From positions 1-30,529 of the forward strand of contig JANBQC010000337.1 in NCBI GenBank assembly GCA_027576995.1: a stretch of DNA of 30,529 bases. The letters are read 5' to 3'. Source of the stretch: Dimargaris cristalligena. Its lineage: Eukaryota; Kickxellomycota; Dimargaritomycetes; Dimargaritales; Dimargaritaceae. The first letter of the stretch is position 1; every line of letters begins with the position of its first letter. The translations under genes and the position numbers were made by a program. Positions 1 to 10,655 of this stretch are shown here, in pieces. The notes below the pieces were generated by a model. The model saw only the letters and a program-made list of their open reading frames with translations, had not been told where the DNA came from and searched no databases.

Positions 1-358
1 TAATAGGGCCAGATTTAGTGGCCACGCCGTCACTATCCCCGATGGAGGGGTCGCGCATGATCATCCATTGGCCTTGTATCGAATAAACATATAGGTCCAC
101 CACACCGCCTAGGGTATGGGCATTCAACCCCGTACAGTTGACTATAATATCCACCACTGGATGTCAGGGCTCGTTTCTAAATACCTCGTTGATTTCAGAG
201 TAGTAATTTTCCAGGTAAACCACCTTGACCCCTGTGTGCATGCATTGCTGGTTTACCCGCTGTAGATAAACCGGGATATAGATGGAGATTTTATTGTAGG
301 CTACGCCCATCTTTGTATACTATACGAGCTCCTTGGGGGCCAATGTGTGGAAATTTTA
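1..358 (-). pseudogene. Decayed D-amino-acid oxidase (DAAO) remnant, cut by the window edge
   Basis: Reading the minus strand from about 355 down to 1 gives one frame that follows the FAD-dependent D-amino-acid oxidase family. It contains an F-x-x-L-x-P-x-E-L segment, then G-V-A-Y, a P-x-Y-L-Q-R-V stretch, T-G-V-K-V, the diagnostic D-I-I-V-N-C-T-G-L of the FAD-binding core, and Y-S-I-Q-G-Q followed by M-R-D-P, the place of the family's Y-P-I-R-G-Q. The frame is broken by TAA at 356-358, TAG at 320-322 and TGA at 164-166, while homology continues on both sides of the last two. The family deaminates D-amino acids in peroxisomes; this copy cannot make that enzyme as it stands. The C-terminal third lies beyond the left edge. 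Homology may reach to about 390, but is weak there. An intron cannot explain the two internal stops because alignable residues flank them directly. Confidence 0.75.
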
Positions 359-391
359 GAGCAAAGTCCATGGCAATTTAATCGCGGAAAT

Positions 392-2632
392 AACAAGAGT
401 TAAGAGTATGATTTTATATATATAGTTGCTCGAATAAGTGTAGAAATGTCTCGAGCTTTTGAGTTTGCAGAAGGATTACATGGGGTCCAAGGGAGAGATA
501 AATTAATGGGTACTACCTGGGGAAGGCCCTGCTTCTCTTGCATATATATATGTGCACTTATATATCTATAATGTCTATCAGTGACAATATATGGGGGTTT
601 GAATCCTAGTACACTGCTTTACTTTGACAACAACTGTTTTTGACCATGTGATAGTCTATCTCTGCAGTTTTCATCTTCTCCTTCTCCCAAACTATGTGTT
701 GACATTTCTACCCACTAAGAAACCCACCAGCAAGGCTAATAAGTACAACACCTTCTGGTGTCTCAATACCAGTGATGCCCCTGTAGGGGTATATTTCAGT
801 AACTGTTTACAGGCTGTGTCATTAATCAAGTGAAAACTGGGGGGAAGGAAACAGTTGTAGATATCACTAAACTACTTGAAAAGACACTTATAGTACTTAT
901 GCATACTGATATGGTATATAATTTATGCATTTAAAATAAAGAATAATCAGACCAAAAAAACAAAAACAGCTTGTCCTAAAATGGCTTGGCTGGGGCCAAT
1001 ATATATATTTATAAATTCAGACTAACATCTTATTGGAATACTAAGGATGTAAAGAAAATAAAACTGGAAGTAAGGGAAGAAAGTAGCTGGAGGACAGTAG
1101 GTGCCTCTAGGTGGTTAGTTTTATTGAACTGTAATTTTGATGGGGTGAAACATAAGTGACTAACATGAATGATCTTATAACAGCAGAATCAACTAACATA
1201 ATTGGGTGAAACAGGATAGTGTTACATTTGGTCGAGGTGGACTAGTGTTTTTAAGGGAGCTGAGTGGGGCGTGGGGCTTTTTAAGATATATATAGTTATT
1301 TTATTAGAACATAAAGAACCCACGTTATGACAAGCTAGCCCTTATTTTATACTCTGGGCATGCTGGTATTGATGGTAAGTCTTGTAACTGTTCGCTCCCC
1401 ACTTGGTGGTGCACTCTCACTGAGAGAGTCAGGTAACCACTCTAGTTCAGGGGGACTGATTCCCTCAGATGGTTGCAATAGGATAAAGAACACGTAGGAA
1501 TGTATTCTTCAACATATCTGTGGCATATAGGGCCAGACTGATTCAGTAGGAATCACCGACCATGAAATTAGCAACTGCCACCATCTAAAAAGTTGCCATC
1601 CATCAAATACCCCACATAATGGAAATGCATTTAAACGTTGCAGGGCTTCGGTAGGTTTAATACATGCAACACTAAGCCGACAACCACCCCAAAATAGGCG
1701 TGATTAACCTAGATGAAAACCCGTGGTGCTCTTTAAGCGGATCCTATGAGTGGCATTCACCCTAATTGTATAGAGGTTTGAAAAACAATGGTATGGGAAA
1801 CTATGCGGGCGGTTCGTTTTTAACGAGTAGAGTATAATATGGGTCTCATGCAATTTGATTTATCATTATACTGCTGCTGGGTTGAACCTCTCATATGGAA
1901 TTAAACTACATTTCTTACTAAACTCTTTAAAGCAGTTTATACGTTTAACAATTTACATTGCTTCATTCTACGATAATACACATCATATACTACCCAATAC
2001 TATAATATAGATTGTTACGGATTTTATAATTGCGTTTATAAGATTTTAAAGGAAAGAGAAAAACAAAGACTACGATAGGAATAGCGGACGCATAACCGAG
2101 AAGAGGATACGGAAGGTATACAATTGAGTGTTCATAAGAAACCTTCGAGTTTTACGACATACACGTGGGTGAACAACAAGTACCATAGCCACCATAGTCC
2201 CACACGCGCACACACATACACATGCCGCACACACCATCTTAACGAACGAAAGAGCTAGCATCCTCCTACTAAGGGAAGAAAAGAGATCCTTTACACGCAA
2301 AGGAAACGATGGTGAGAGATATGATGGGGAAAAATGTGAGACCAGGATGGCAGCACCTTAAATAGGAGATGTCGAGCAGAGCAAACCCGAAATGCAATAG
2401 ACGCGTGAGTGGAGGGAGGGGGGAGAGAAGGGGAATGAGCGCAGAGTACATAAATAGACACTGAGATGCTTTTTATTGTGGTGAGCGGATAAGTAGGAAT
2501 AAAAAACCGACACACCAACAAAATCGTCTTTACAAGTCGGATAAGCCATCACTCAACATGCCCATAAATTGTAGACGGAGAAAGGAGGGCAGGGAGGAGG
2601 AAAGGATGAGATCGATAGCCAAGAGCACACGT
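392..2632. other. Gene-poor AT-rich spacer
   Basis: No convincing gene is visible on either strand. The only structured element found is a 56-bp dispersed repeat (C1, 1073-1128), listed separately. The segment 2070-2632 is the 3' flank of the Ssb gene on the minus strand. Its small overlapping open frames include CA-rich low-complexity sequence and look like chance. Confidence 0.5.
1073..1128 (+). repeat. Dispersed repeat C, copy 1
   Basis: This 56-bp segment aligns without gaps to 17074-17129 in the same orientation. Both copies contain the core A-C-A-G-T-A-G-G, C-C-T-C-T-A-G-G and T-A-T-T-G-A-A blocks. Weaker similarity continues about 80 bp further downstream in both copies. It could be the end of a degraded transposon, but no coding sequence identifies the family. 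Confidence 0.6.
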
Positions 2633-4486
2633 TTACTTGTGCAGACCGGCGAAGGCCTTGGAAGTCACCCGCTGGAGCTTCTTCTGGGCAGTGGTGATAT
2701 CGTCCTTGGTGGCGTGGCCGGCGGAGGCGATGTCGAGGAATTCAGTGGCTTCGGCCAGGGCTTCCATGATCTTGTCCTTGTCCTGGGGCTTCAGGCGCAT
2801 TTCGACCTTGATGTCGGACAGGTTGCCCTCCACCTGGTAGATGGCGGCTTCGAGGTCCTGACGGGCCTGGACGGCCTGCTCGCGCTGCCGGTCGTCATCC
2901 TTGAACTTCTCGGCGTCGGCGATCATCTTCTCGATCTCGGCACTGGACAGATGACCAGTGGAGTTGGAGATAGTGATGTTGGCCTGGCGACCGGAGGCAC
3001 GGTCCATGGCGGTGACCTTGAGGATACCGTCGGCGTTCAGGTCGAAGGTGACCTCGAGCTCGGGCACACCACGGGGGGCGGGGATGATGCCGTTCAGGTC
3101 GAAGTTACCGAGCAGGTTGTTGTCCTTGCACATGGTACGCTCACCTTCGTAAATGGGGAACTCGACGTGGGTCTGGTTGTCATCGGTGGTGGTGAAGACC
3201 TTCTTCTTGATGGTGGGGATGGCAGTGTTGCGGGGCACCACAACGGCCATGATACCACCCTGCATCTCCACGCCGAGGGACAGGGGGACGACATCCAGAA
3301 GGAGGAGGTCCTGGGTCTTGGCGGGGTCGGAGGTGTTGGTCAGCACGGCGGCCTGGACGGCGGCACCGTAGGCGACAGCCTCATCGGGGTTGATGGACTT
3401 GTTCAGCTCCTTGCCGTCAAAGAACTCCTGGAGGAGGGACTGGATCTTGGGGATACGGGTGGAACCACCGACCAGAACGATCTCGTTGACCTTGCTCTTA
3501 TCGACCTTGGCGTCAGCCAGGACCTTCTTGACGGGGTCAATGGTGTTCTGGAAGTGGGTGCTGTTGAGCTCCTCGAAACGGGCACGGGTGATGTTGGCCT
3601 GGTAATCGATACCCTGGAACAGAGAGTCGATTTCGATGGTGGTCTGGGTAACGGAACTGAGGGTACGCTTGGCGCGCTCGCAGGCGGTACGAAGACGACG
3701 GGTGGCGCGGGCGTCACCGGAGATGTCGTGCTTGTGCTTCTTGAGGAAGTCCTCCTTGAAGTAGTTGAGGAGGGTGTTGTCGAAGTCCTCACCACCGAGA
3801 TGGGTGTCACCAGCGGTGGCCTTGACGGTGAAGATACCACCGGAGATGGACAGGAGGGACACATCGAAGGTACCACCACCCAGATCGAAAATGAGCACCT
3901 GCTTCTCGCGCTTGACCTTGGAGTCCAGACCGTAGGCAATGGCGGCGGCGGTGGGCTCGTTGATGATACGGAGGACCTCGAGACCAGCGATGGAACCGGC
4001 GTCCTTGGTAGCCTGACGCTGGGCGTCGTTGAAGTAGGCGGGCACGGTGACGACGGCCTTACCGACCTTCTTACCGATCTTAGCCTCAGCGGTTTCCTTC
4101 ATCTTAACGAGGACCATGGCGGAGATCTCCTGGGGGCTGAAGTGCTTCTCCTCACCCTGGAAGTTGACCTGGATGGAGGGCTGACCATCCTTGTCAACCA
4201 CGGTGAAGGGCCAGTGCTTCATGTCCGACTTGACCTCGGGGTCGTCGAAACGACGACCGATCAGGCGCTTGGCGTCGAAGACGGTGTTGGTGGGGTTACG
4301 GGCGCTCTGGTTCTTGGCGGCGTCACCAACCATGCGCTCCTTGTCGTCAAAGGCCACATAGGAGGGGGTGGTACGGTTACCCTGCTCGTTGGCAATGATC
4401 TCAACACGCTCACCTTCCCAGACGGCGACGCAAGAGTAGGTGGTACCGAGATCGATACCGATGGCACCCTGGTATTCTTCAGACAT
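2633..4486 (-). CDS. ssb1: Ribosome-associated Hsp70 chaperone, Ssb type
   Basis: The 617-residue protein is a full-length cytosolic Hsp70. The ATPase domain shows D-L-G-T-T-Y-S at 12-18, [11 protein letters not shown] at 200-210 and G-G-S-T-R-I-P-K at 340-347; the substrate-binding domain and helical lid follow. It is Ssb rather than Ssa. It ends at ...V-T-S-K-A-F without the Gly/Pro-rich tail or EEVD, is close to yeast Ssb1 in length (613 aa), and carries Ssb-like signatures: R-R-F-D-D at 78-82, [10 protein letters not shown] at 116-125 and V-P-R-N-T-A-I-P-T at 417-425. Ssb proteins work with the RAC co-chaperone (Zuo1/Ssz1) on nascent chains at the ribosome. The start at 4486 is chosen because homology begins there; the frame stays open for 62 more codons to an ATG at 4672, but that lies at the putative TATA box. 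The 5' leader has a seven-unit TG tract (4495-4508). There are no introns. Confidence 0.95.
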   Translation of the reverse strand: MSEEYQGAIGIDLGTTYSCVAVWEGERVEIIANEQGNRTTPSYVAFDDKERMVGDAAKNQSARNPTNTVFDAKRLIGRRFDDPEVKSDMKHWPFTVVDKDGQPSIQVNFQGEEKHFSPQEISAMVLVKMKETAEAKIGKKVGKAVVTVPAYFNDAQRQATKDAGSIAGLEVLRIINEPTAAAIAYGLDSKVKREKQVLIFDLGGGTFDVSLLSISGGIFTVKATAGDTHLGGEDFDNTLLNYFKEDFLKKHKHDISGDARATRRLRTACERAKRTLSSVTQTTIEIDSLFQGIDYQANITRARFEELNSTHFQNTIDPVKKVLADAKVDKSKVNEIVLVGGSTRIPKIQSLLQEFFDGKELNKSINPDEAVAYGAAVQAAVLTNTSDPAKTQDLLLLDVVPLSLGVEMQGGIMAVVVPRNTAIPTIKKKVFTTTDDNQTHVEFPIYEGERTMCKDNNLLGNFDLNGIIPAPRGVPELEVTFDLNADGILKVTAMDRASGRQANITISNSTGHLSSAEIEKMIADAEKFKDDDRQREQAVQARQDLEAAIYQVEGNLSDIKVEMRLKPQDKDKIMEALAEATEFLDIASAGHATKDDITTAQKKLQRVTSKAFAGLHK

Positions 4487-4670
4487 AGTGAATATGTGTG
4501 TGTGTGTGGTCGGGATCGAGGAAAAGGACGGAAGTGTGAGAAAAAAGTCGAGTAGAAGGGGATCGTCTACAAGGAAATGGGCACAGGCAGCTCGAAAGCG
4601 AAGGAAAGGAAGGGAAGGAACTTGGAGGGCAGCTGGGGAAGTGGGCCGGGATATAGGACAGGGGGGGCGC

Positions 4671-4676
4671 ATATAG
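4671..4676 (-). promoter_or_regulatory. Candidate TATA element of the Ssb gene
   Basis: Reading the minus strand gives C-T-A-T-A-T, 185 nt upstream of the chosen start. A second TATAT lies near 4650-4655. The spacing resembles that of TATA-like boxes before other genes here (about 110-235 nt). The assignment rests on sequence and position only. Confidence 0.35.
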
Positions 4677-4754
4677 CCCGCGAATCAGGGCAGGGGTTTT
4701 TTTTACCCCATCCCATTCAACCAGGCCCGCGTTCTGTTGGTTGGTGTGTGTGTG

Positions 4755-4781
4755 TTTTTTTTCAACCCGGTTGAAAAAAAA
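4755..4781. promoter_or_regulatory. Perfect 13-bp-arm palindrome upstream of the Ssb gene
   Basis: Eight T, then CAACC, a single central C, GGTTG and eight A form a perfect inverted repeat with 13-bp arms, about 270-295 nt upstream of the Ssb start. Its core AACCCGGTT recurs as a smaller palindrome at 9092-9104, in the promoter of the secreted-protein gene at 9263. It is not a canonical heat-shock element, which would be alternating nGAAn units. A dimeric transcription factor site is plausible; a hairpin or chance cannot be excluded. Confidence 0.45.
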
Positions 4782-6294
4782 CCGGCAGAGAAGGAGTGTG
4801 CCGCCGTATCAAGAGTTGCAGTGTTTTTGAGGGGATTTTCCAATGTGTGGTGGGTAATACGCCACGGCTGTGGAATTGACCCTGGCCAACCGAATAGGCA
4901 AGCGGGTTCTCTGCTTTATCCCCAATAGCGAAAAATTTGCATCATTTTTTTCCATCTGGCTGGAAGTGATAGGTTCTCCTCCCTGTAACCACTCGCCTCA
5001 CGTGGTTCGTTACTTGGCCTCTCCCCCACCTATAACATCACCCCCCTTACCCAGCCCAACCATACATTCATTCCTTTCAAGGACTTTCTCTCTCCTACCG
5101 CCTTCATCGAGCTTCTTTCACACTCATTCGTACTTTAATTTCCTGCATCATTTTAACTAAAACTATCCACGCTGTTCTCGTATTTACTACGATCAACAAC
5201 TACATTTAATACGTCGGGTGTGGTGGGGTATTTACCTGTCAAATAGATTGATGCCAATGCCGGGGTGTGGCGTATATAGGAGGGCAATGAGGAGAGGGGA
5301 ATGCACACATTTCCCCTATAATAAAGCCCATATTCTTTTAACTGGCGTTTGGGGGTTCATTTATCCGAATCCTTGGATTCCATACCTAATAACATGTCCA
5401 TATTAGACTGGGTAAACAGATGAGAGGGCCTCCGAGAGTCCCGTATTGAAAAAAAAAACATACATTGTTCTGTTTTATTGGTCTGGCCAACAGTATCTTC
5501 GAGCTTTTCGCCAATATCAACGGGAGATTTCCGCCTTGACACATGGCTATAGCATACCAGGGGCAAAAGGTAGGGCCGTTGGCAGTGATTAGTGCTTTAC
5601 TAATTACATCTCGGCACGTTAGCTATTACCCCATAGTCCCCCCCCCAGAACATGGAGGGCTTACAATAGACACACCACGTCACACACTGTCCACACTAGT
5701 AGACTTTAAACATGTTGCTAATAATACCACTTAACCGCTAAGTAAGCACCGTCCAAGTGTAAGTTTGGTAACAAACCCGGACAAAACGGCAAGATAGTAC
5801 CAGATTCTGTGAGTTCGCCACTCCCGAAAATAACCTACATAACGGGGGTTATATGGCCTGGAACTATGATGAATCCAGTACTGGATGAGCTCGGGAATGT
5901 GCCCACACCAGGTCAGTCTCTCGACTGATGTAAATTAGGCGACTTTCTAGGCAGTAGTAGGTCAGGCGAGGAAAAAGCAGGGAGAATCACTCACGGGTCA
6001 TGGCACATATTTCATGTATAGATGACAATCATACCACAGGTACACTATTGGAGTGCAACAAATATAGGTCCTGGGAAGCAAGTAAGCTGCCCATATTTTT
6101 ATCGATGACATAGAAACGGTTGTGGAAGTGAAAGATATCCCCAGTTACTCGGTAGCATAGAGTCACTCAGGGTTTCCAGTAGTTAATAGTATAAATATCA
6201 ACAGTTGTGTACATACAGAGTAGGGCATTTGAAAATGAAGACTTGGCCAGAGAGACTATAGTCTGAGAAGATAATTACGAAAAATGAATATGGG
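4782..6294. other. Spacer without a recognisable gene
   Basis: The part up to about 5200 is pyrimidine-rich with CT tracts on the plus strand. The open frames here are short, overlapping and without motifs. Nothing beyond low-complexity runs (poly-A near 5450, C-run near 5640) is seen. Confidence 0.5.
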
Positions 6295-6431
6295 TGAAAT
6301 TCAAACCAGCTGTATAAGGTTTTACATAATATATATATGGGTGAATATATGTGAGAATAGCTTTTAACCAACAATATTGGCCTCATCCAATGGGTTTTTC
6401 ATTATACAGCCTGAATGAACTTCTCCCATAT
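6295..6431 (+). repeat. Dispersed repeat A, copy 1
   Basis: This 137-bp segment matches 11335-11471 in the same orientation and at the same length, with scattered substitutions. Shared blocks include CTGTATAAGGTTTTACATAA, ATATTGGCCTCATCCAATGG and CAGCCTGAATGAACTTCTCC. Copy 1 ends 9 bp before repeat B copy 1, so A and B may be parts of one larger element. Confidence 0.8.
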
Positions 6432-6440
6432 GGATTTAAT

Positions 6441-7550
6441 ATGCTGCCATGGGCAGCTGAGCCAAGGCTGCGTAAGCATTGGCACCAGTTACCAATCTAA
6501 GAAGTAGGCATACTTTGGGCAGATTTGAGGTCCCTGGACAATTGACAAGTTGATTCCATGGGAACAGTCCGGGGCTAAAAGTGTTATTCCATTTCTTTAT
6601 ACAAACTAATTCTCCTTTTCTTCAGCTTTCCAACTTAGTATTCTATTTATATTTCCATTTATTATTAGCAAAATTATAGGCCATTGAAGTCAATGGTGAT
6701 TTTAACCCATGATGATTGGCCACATTACTATGTTTATTATTTGATGATCCGTTTATGAGTGAGGCTTAGGAATAACTAGCCTCCAGTGGATTCCTTCTTG
6801 GGATTGTACCATACAACTATGTAGCATGCATTCTTTTTATTTAGTTTTATCAATATCTGATATGAAGGGGGACTGGGAAGACTGTGTCTTCCAACCTTCC
6901 AATTTCTATATTTTGCTTCCATTGAATATATTCATGGCCATAGTTTAGCCAGTAGGTCAGTTTTTTTCCCTATTGCAGGTTTTTATGACCTATAATTATT
7001 ACAGTTATTAATCTTAGTCATAGTTATTTAGTTTGGTTAATTTTTTATATAGACCTTAGCAGCATCCCCTCAGTTAAAGGGATAAGTTAAATTTGAGATA
7101 AGTGTTTTTGTGATATATTATTTTCAATATAAGCCTCTATTACTCAGAATAAACATCTACATTAACTTCACCAGATGACCCTAATGATTACCCTTTACCC
7201 AGTTTTACTTGATTATTATTATCACCATTTCTATCTTATTTTATTATCACTTAGTTTAAAGTTTTGGTATCTCTAAGTACCAAATTGATTATAATCATTT
7301 ATTTATAATGTTTTTATTTTTATTATATTTTCTTAGCCAGCAATGCAACAGCACAATGGAAGACAGAGAACTCAGTGGTGACTTCCCCAAAGCCACCTCA
7401 GTCTCAACTCCCTCAAAACCAATCAAGCCTAACCTTCCACACCACTCAACCAAGAAAGGTGAACCATCTGGGGATGGTAAACCAGAGATTCCTCCTCCAA
7501 CTGTCAACCCTCCCAAGGACATTCCAGTGGAGCCCCTCAAAATGCTGGCA
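6441..7550 (+). repeat. Large inverted repeat B, copy 1
   Basis: About 1.1 kb matches the reverse complement of 17673-18780 along its whole length. Examples of shared blocks are AAGAAGTAGGCA near 6500, CATGGGAACAGTC near 6558, GGTGGATTCCT-like sequence near 6785, and CTTCCAACCTTCCAATTTCT near 6888. The copies have diverged by many substitutions and small indels, so the duplication is old. Copy 1 lacks the intact 5' frame and splice donor visible in copy 2, and is the more decayed there. Confidence 0.85.
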
Positions 7551-7580
7551 TTATATTTAACAAGGTTAATAATATATTAA
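7356..7580 (+). pseudogene. Conserved open frame at the end of repeat B copy 1
   Basis: The frame encodes a 74-residue hydrophilic, Pro/Lys/Ser-rich peptide beginning M-E-D-R-E-L-S-G-D-F-P-K-A-T. Its counterpart on the minus strand at 17658-17864 begins M-D-D-Q-E-L-S-D-D-F-P-K-A-T. The two stay alignable for about 65 residues and differ by an indel of one whole codon, which suggests the frame was once translated under selection. TTCTTAG just upstream could be a splice acceptor. It has no named domain; an exon of a transposon-encoded or multicopy gene is possible. Function unknown. Confidence 0.4.
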
Positions 7581-9091
7581 ACCAATACAAGGTAGGTTGT
7601 GATGTAGAGCATCCTGCAGTAAATTAGTGTGGATTCACAAGACCTTGGATAGAAGGGACCACAACTTTATGACTAAGATTTACGTATTTGTGGGGTTGGC
7701 TGTACTTATCAGTTAACATAAATTAGCTTGGGATTGATTGCCGTTACCCAAGGACCAGCATCAACTGCTGTGAATGGCTAATACCTAGTGATTAGTCAAG
7801 TCTACAATATCCTTAAGTTAGCCAGAATAATTCACTAAGCTGGCTAATGCACCGATCAATATGGGGCAGTTTCAACAAAGTTGCCTACTAAAAAAAAAAA
7901 AAAAACATGCCAGATGTTATCTCTCACATTTATCATTTAATACCCTATACTTTGGGCTTAATCTCACCTATATTTAATATGTCTTAAGTGTTCATGAGAT
8001 GATATATTCTGACTAACAAATATAAAAACACAGACAGTCCAATAAAATGGTTCGCTAACTATGCCACTGTAGTTAGGTATATACCATTAAACTGCAATAA
8101 TCTAACAAAATTGGACATCCAGCAGCGGGAACAAAGAAGTTGGGTGTAAATTGAAAGTAAGTCCGATTGAGTTTAACTTTTATCACGAGAATCATCGTAA
8201 GAAATGCGTTGGCGACTAATGTAGAGGTGGAGTTTGGTTATTTGAAGATGACGAGGAAACATATAGTTCACCGTTGGGTGAGGAGGTACCCCCACCCTCC
8301 CCCAAGACAAATGGTATATAGGACTAAGCGGCCTTTATAGGCAGAATATCCACATTAAGTCAGCCCAATGCGAGGATGTGGTACTAGGATACCATCACTT
8401 CCCCAACCAGGTAATACTATCAACACTTACGGCAACCTATCAGCAAGGATGCAGTGTGCCTAGAAGGCGGTTGGCTAGAGTAAAGTGGAACAGCGGTTAC
8501 TCAATTATTGTTAGCGGGCCAACATACTCTAGGATATTGGGGGTGGCGGGTCCCGATTAGGAAAATCTAGCACATGGAGTGAATGCCGAGGCAGCTTCCT
8601 TGTACTCCCTCAATACCCTTTCTCTCCATCCGAACGGGAAAGATTCATCGGCTTACTCCAACACCAGCTAGTGTACAGTTGGAGTTTCCTGGCCAGTACT
8701 GTGCGTGGGCCACATTGGTAGTTCCGATTGAAGGTGGGAGTTGTAGAAAACTTTGGCCGAAAAGAGGTTCCGGTAATACCTGTTACTCCATCGTGGCACA
8801 TCAATGTCAATAATATTTCCCATCGGATACGGAGAATCAAGAACATGCCATTTTATCAACAATATAGGGGTTGGGTACTTAATGCCTATCAGCAAAAGTG
8901 TCGCCAACCAGCTCCAATTTCTGGTGGTGTCCAAATTACACAACACGTCGGCAAGTACTTTCATTGAGCCTTCAGTTTGGCTTCGTGTTTTGATTCGATT
9001 TCACGCCTCTACTGGCCGAAAGCTAGGGGCCGAGATGGGGTGGTAGGGGACGGCCTCCCTACATGGTCTGATCCTTGCTACCCACTATATT
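7581..9091. other. AT-rich spacer, no supported gene
   Basis: A 15-nt A run sits near 7890-7904. Between 8380 and 9050 several frames on both strands are open for 60-98 codons at once, which reflects a local lack of stops rather than a clear gene. None shows a motif, signal peptide or splice structure I can defend. Confidence 0.45.
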
Positions 9092-9112
9092 TTAACCCGG
9101 TTAATATAAATA
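9092..9112 (+). promoter_or_regulatory. AACCCGGTT palindrome overlapping a TATA box
   Basis: TTAACC-C-GGTTAA (9092-9104) is a perfect 13-nt palindrome followed directly by TATAAATA (9105-9112), 158 nt upstream of the start at 9263. CCCGGT recurs at 9122-9127 and 9151-9156. The nine-base core is shared with the palindrome before the Ssb gene. It resembles, but is one base longer than, AACCGGTT, the site bound by fungal Grainyhead-like factors. Confidence 0.5.
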
Positions 9113-9262
9113 GTCACTGATCCCGGTACTATTAACAGTATCCACTTCAGCCCGGTTCATTACCACCACTTACTAAACAGCCAAGCAGTCGGGTTTATAT
9201 TTCGCTGCTACCCATCTATTCGCCCTCAACCCCTGACCCCACAAGCTCCATCATTTCTCACC

Positions 9263-9835
9263 ATGAAGCTGTTCGTCTTTAGCATCCTTGCCGTCGTCGT
9301 ACCAGCCGTATTTGCTGCCAGTCTCGGAGTCACGCCGCTCAACTCGAACCCCTCGGCCGCTTGTCTCCGCATTAACTGTGATATCAGCAACCCCTGGATT
9401 CAGGAAAGCCGAGCAATTATCCAGGCGTCCAACGCCGACTGTAAGGTCGTCAAGGCCACCCTGGACGAGTTTGTGCATGAGAAAATCGCTCAGGCTGATC
9501 GAAGTGCCCATCCTGGTACGGAATGTACCAACTACCAAGCTGAGTTGATAAGTTACCTCCGCGCTAAACTGCTGCCCCAGAACCACCAGGATGAAGTTAT
9601 CGAGTCCGACCAGCCCAAGTTCCCGCATCTCCACCGACGCATGGCCGGGCGTGACTGCGGGGAATGCTCCGATTATTGCGTTGGCGATAATTGCTGCGAA
9701 AATTGCTGTCTCTGTCCACTCAATTGGTGTGTCGAGGGCTGCTTACCGTGCTTTACTTTGACTCTCTTTGATATCCTGTGTGGGTGGATGCCCTGTGCAG
9801 GGCCAATAGAAAGTATGAGTGACTTACAAAATTAG
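9263..9835 (+). CDS. Secreted cysteine-rich protein with internal dibasic site
   Basis: The single-exon gene encodes 190 residues. A typical signal peptide occupies residues 1 to about 18, with cleavage likely after V-F-A. A middle region of about 105 residues has four cysteines (34, 39, 60, 88). A dibasic R-R at 125-126 is followed by a 64-residue tail with 13 cysteines (132, 135, 139, 144, 145, 148, 149, 151, 156, 160, 163, 173, 178). This layout suggests a prepro-protein cut by a Kex2-like protease to release a disulfide-rich peptide. The start has a CACC-ATG context and lies 158 nt after a TATA box. No known family is recognised. Its position in a repeat-rich tract, apart from housekeeping genes, fits a candidate effector. 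An intracellular metal-binding role is less likely given the signal peptide. Confidence 0.8.
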   Translation: MKLFVFSILAVVVPAVFAASLGVTPLNSNPSAACLRINCDISNPWIQESRAIIQASNADCKVVKATLDEFVHEKIAQADRSAHPGTECTNYQAELISYLRAKLLPQNHQDEVIESDQPKFPHLHRRMAGRDCGECSDYCVGDNCCENCCLCPLNWCVEGCLPCFTLTLFDILCGWMPCAGPIESMSDLQN

Positions 9836-10655
9836 TAGCCAACTGTGCATTGCTCGTGTACTTCATGGCCCCAATTCTAAGTGTGATTTAGAAATTCAAT
9901 TAAACTGAACCAATGAGGATTTCTTTGCTTTCCTAATTTATCCCCCGCTCTATGGTCCCTCAAACACTTTCCATTTGGACCATTTTCTTGACTAGAATAA
10001 ATTATATTTCCGCCCCATCGGCTATACCTTTTTATTGCTAAGTATAAACCGAATACAGTCTACCGCCTTATGCCAGCCTAAATCCTACTATGAGATACCG
10101 AGTGATTCACCACTAACCTTGAGAGGGCTTGCGGATGAGGTGTAGCACAGGCAAAGAGCAAAATAACCACACGGGATATGTAGTTTCATGACTTCGGGAC
10201 GAAAACCATTGTAACTGTCTTTTAATGGAGGCGGGCATCAGTGCTATGGTTTAATTGACACTATGCCTGGGCTTTATGTGCCCCATATCACTATTTTGAC
10301 GAGTATCCATTTCTACGGGGTTCTTATAGAAGTGACCTTGGATGACCAGTACAGATTTTGCCCCCATCTCTCTAAAGGCAAAGTACCAACACTACTTTAC
10401 CCAATAATGAGCTGATGTGTAGCATTTTCGTATTCATATTCAGCTATACATATTACACACATTGGTATTAAAACTGAAAGACAGATGCCCTTATCCTTTA
10501 TAAGTTAACCTTTTTCTGGCTATGTGTGCCCAGATTTCATTGAAAATATCGACCATCATGACTGCAAGTTAAGAGGTTCCTTTACATATCTGGAAAAAAT
10601 TAACTGATATATTAGCTAATCATAGCTGTGAGCAAAATGGATACAGGAAACAGGA
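9836..10655. other. Spacer downstream of the cysteine-rich gene
   Basis: It contains the 3' flank of the preceding gene, with possible poly(A) elements (AATTAAACTG near 9897, AATAAATTAT near 9995). Otherwise no gene or repeat is detected. Confidence 0.45.

Noticed and set aside
2558..4555. Long plus-strand open frame as a real gene
   Set aside because: It is exactly opposite the conserved Ssb coding region, its translation is low-complexity Gly/Val/Leu/Asp-rich, and no own domain is visible.
4755..4781. Heat-shock element before Ssb
   Set aside because: TTC and GAA are separated by nine bases around AACCCGGTT, not by the two bases of a canonical HSE.
8378..9046. Cluster of small open frames
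   Set aside because: Overlapping frames on both strands, no domain, no splice structure; they lie just upstream of a well-defined promoter.
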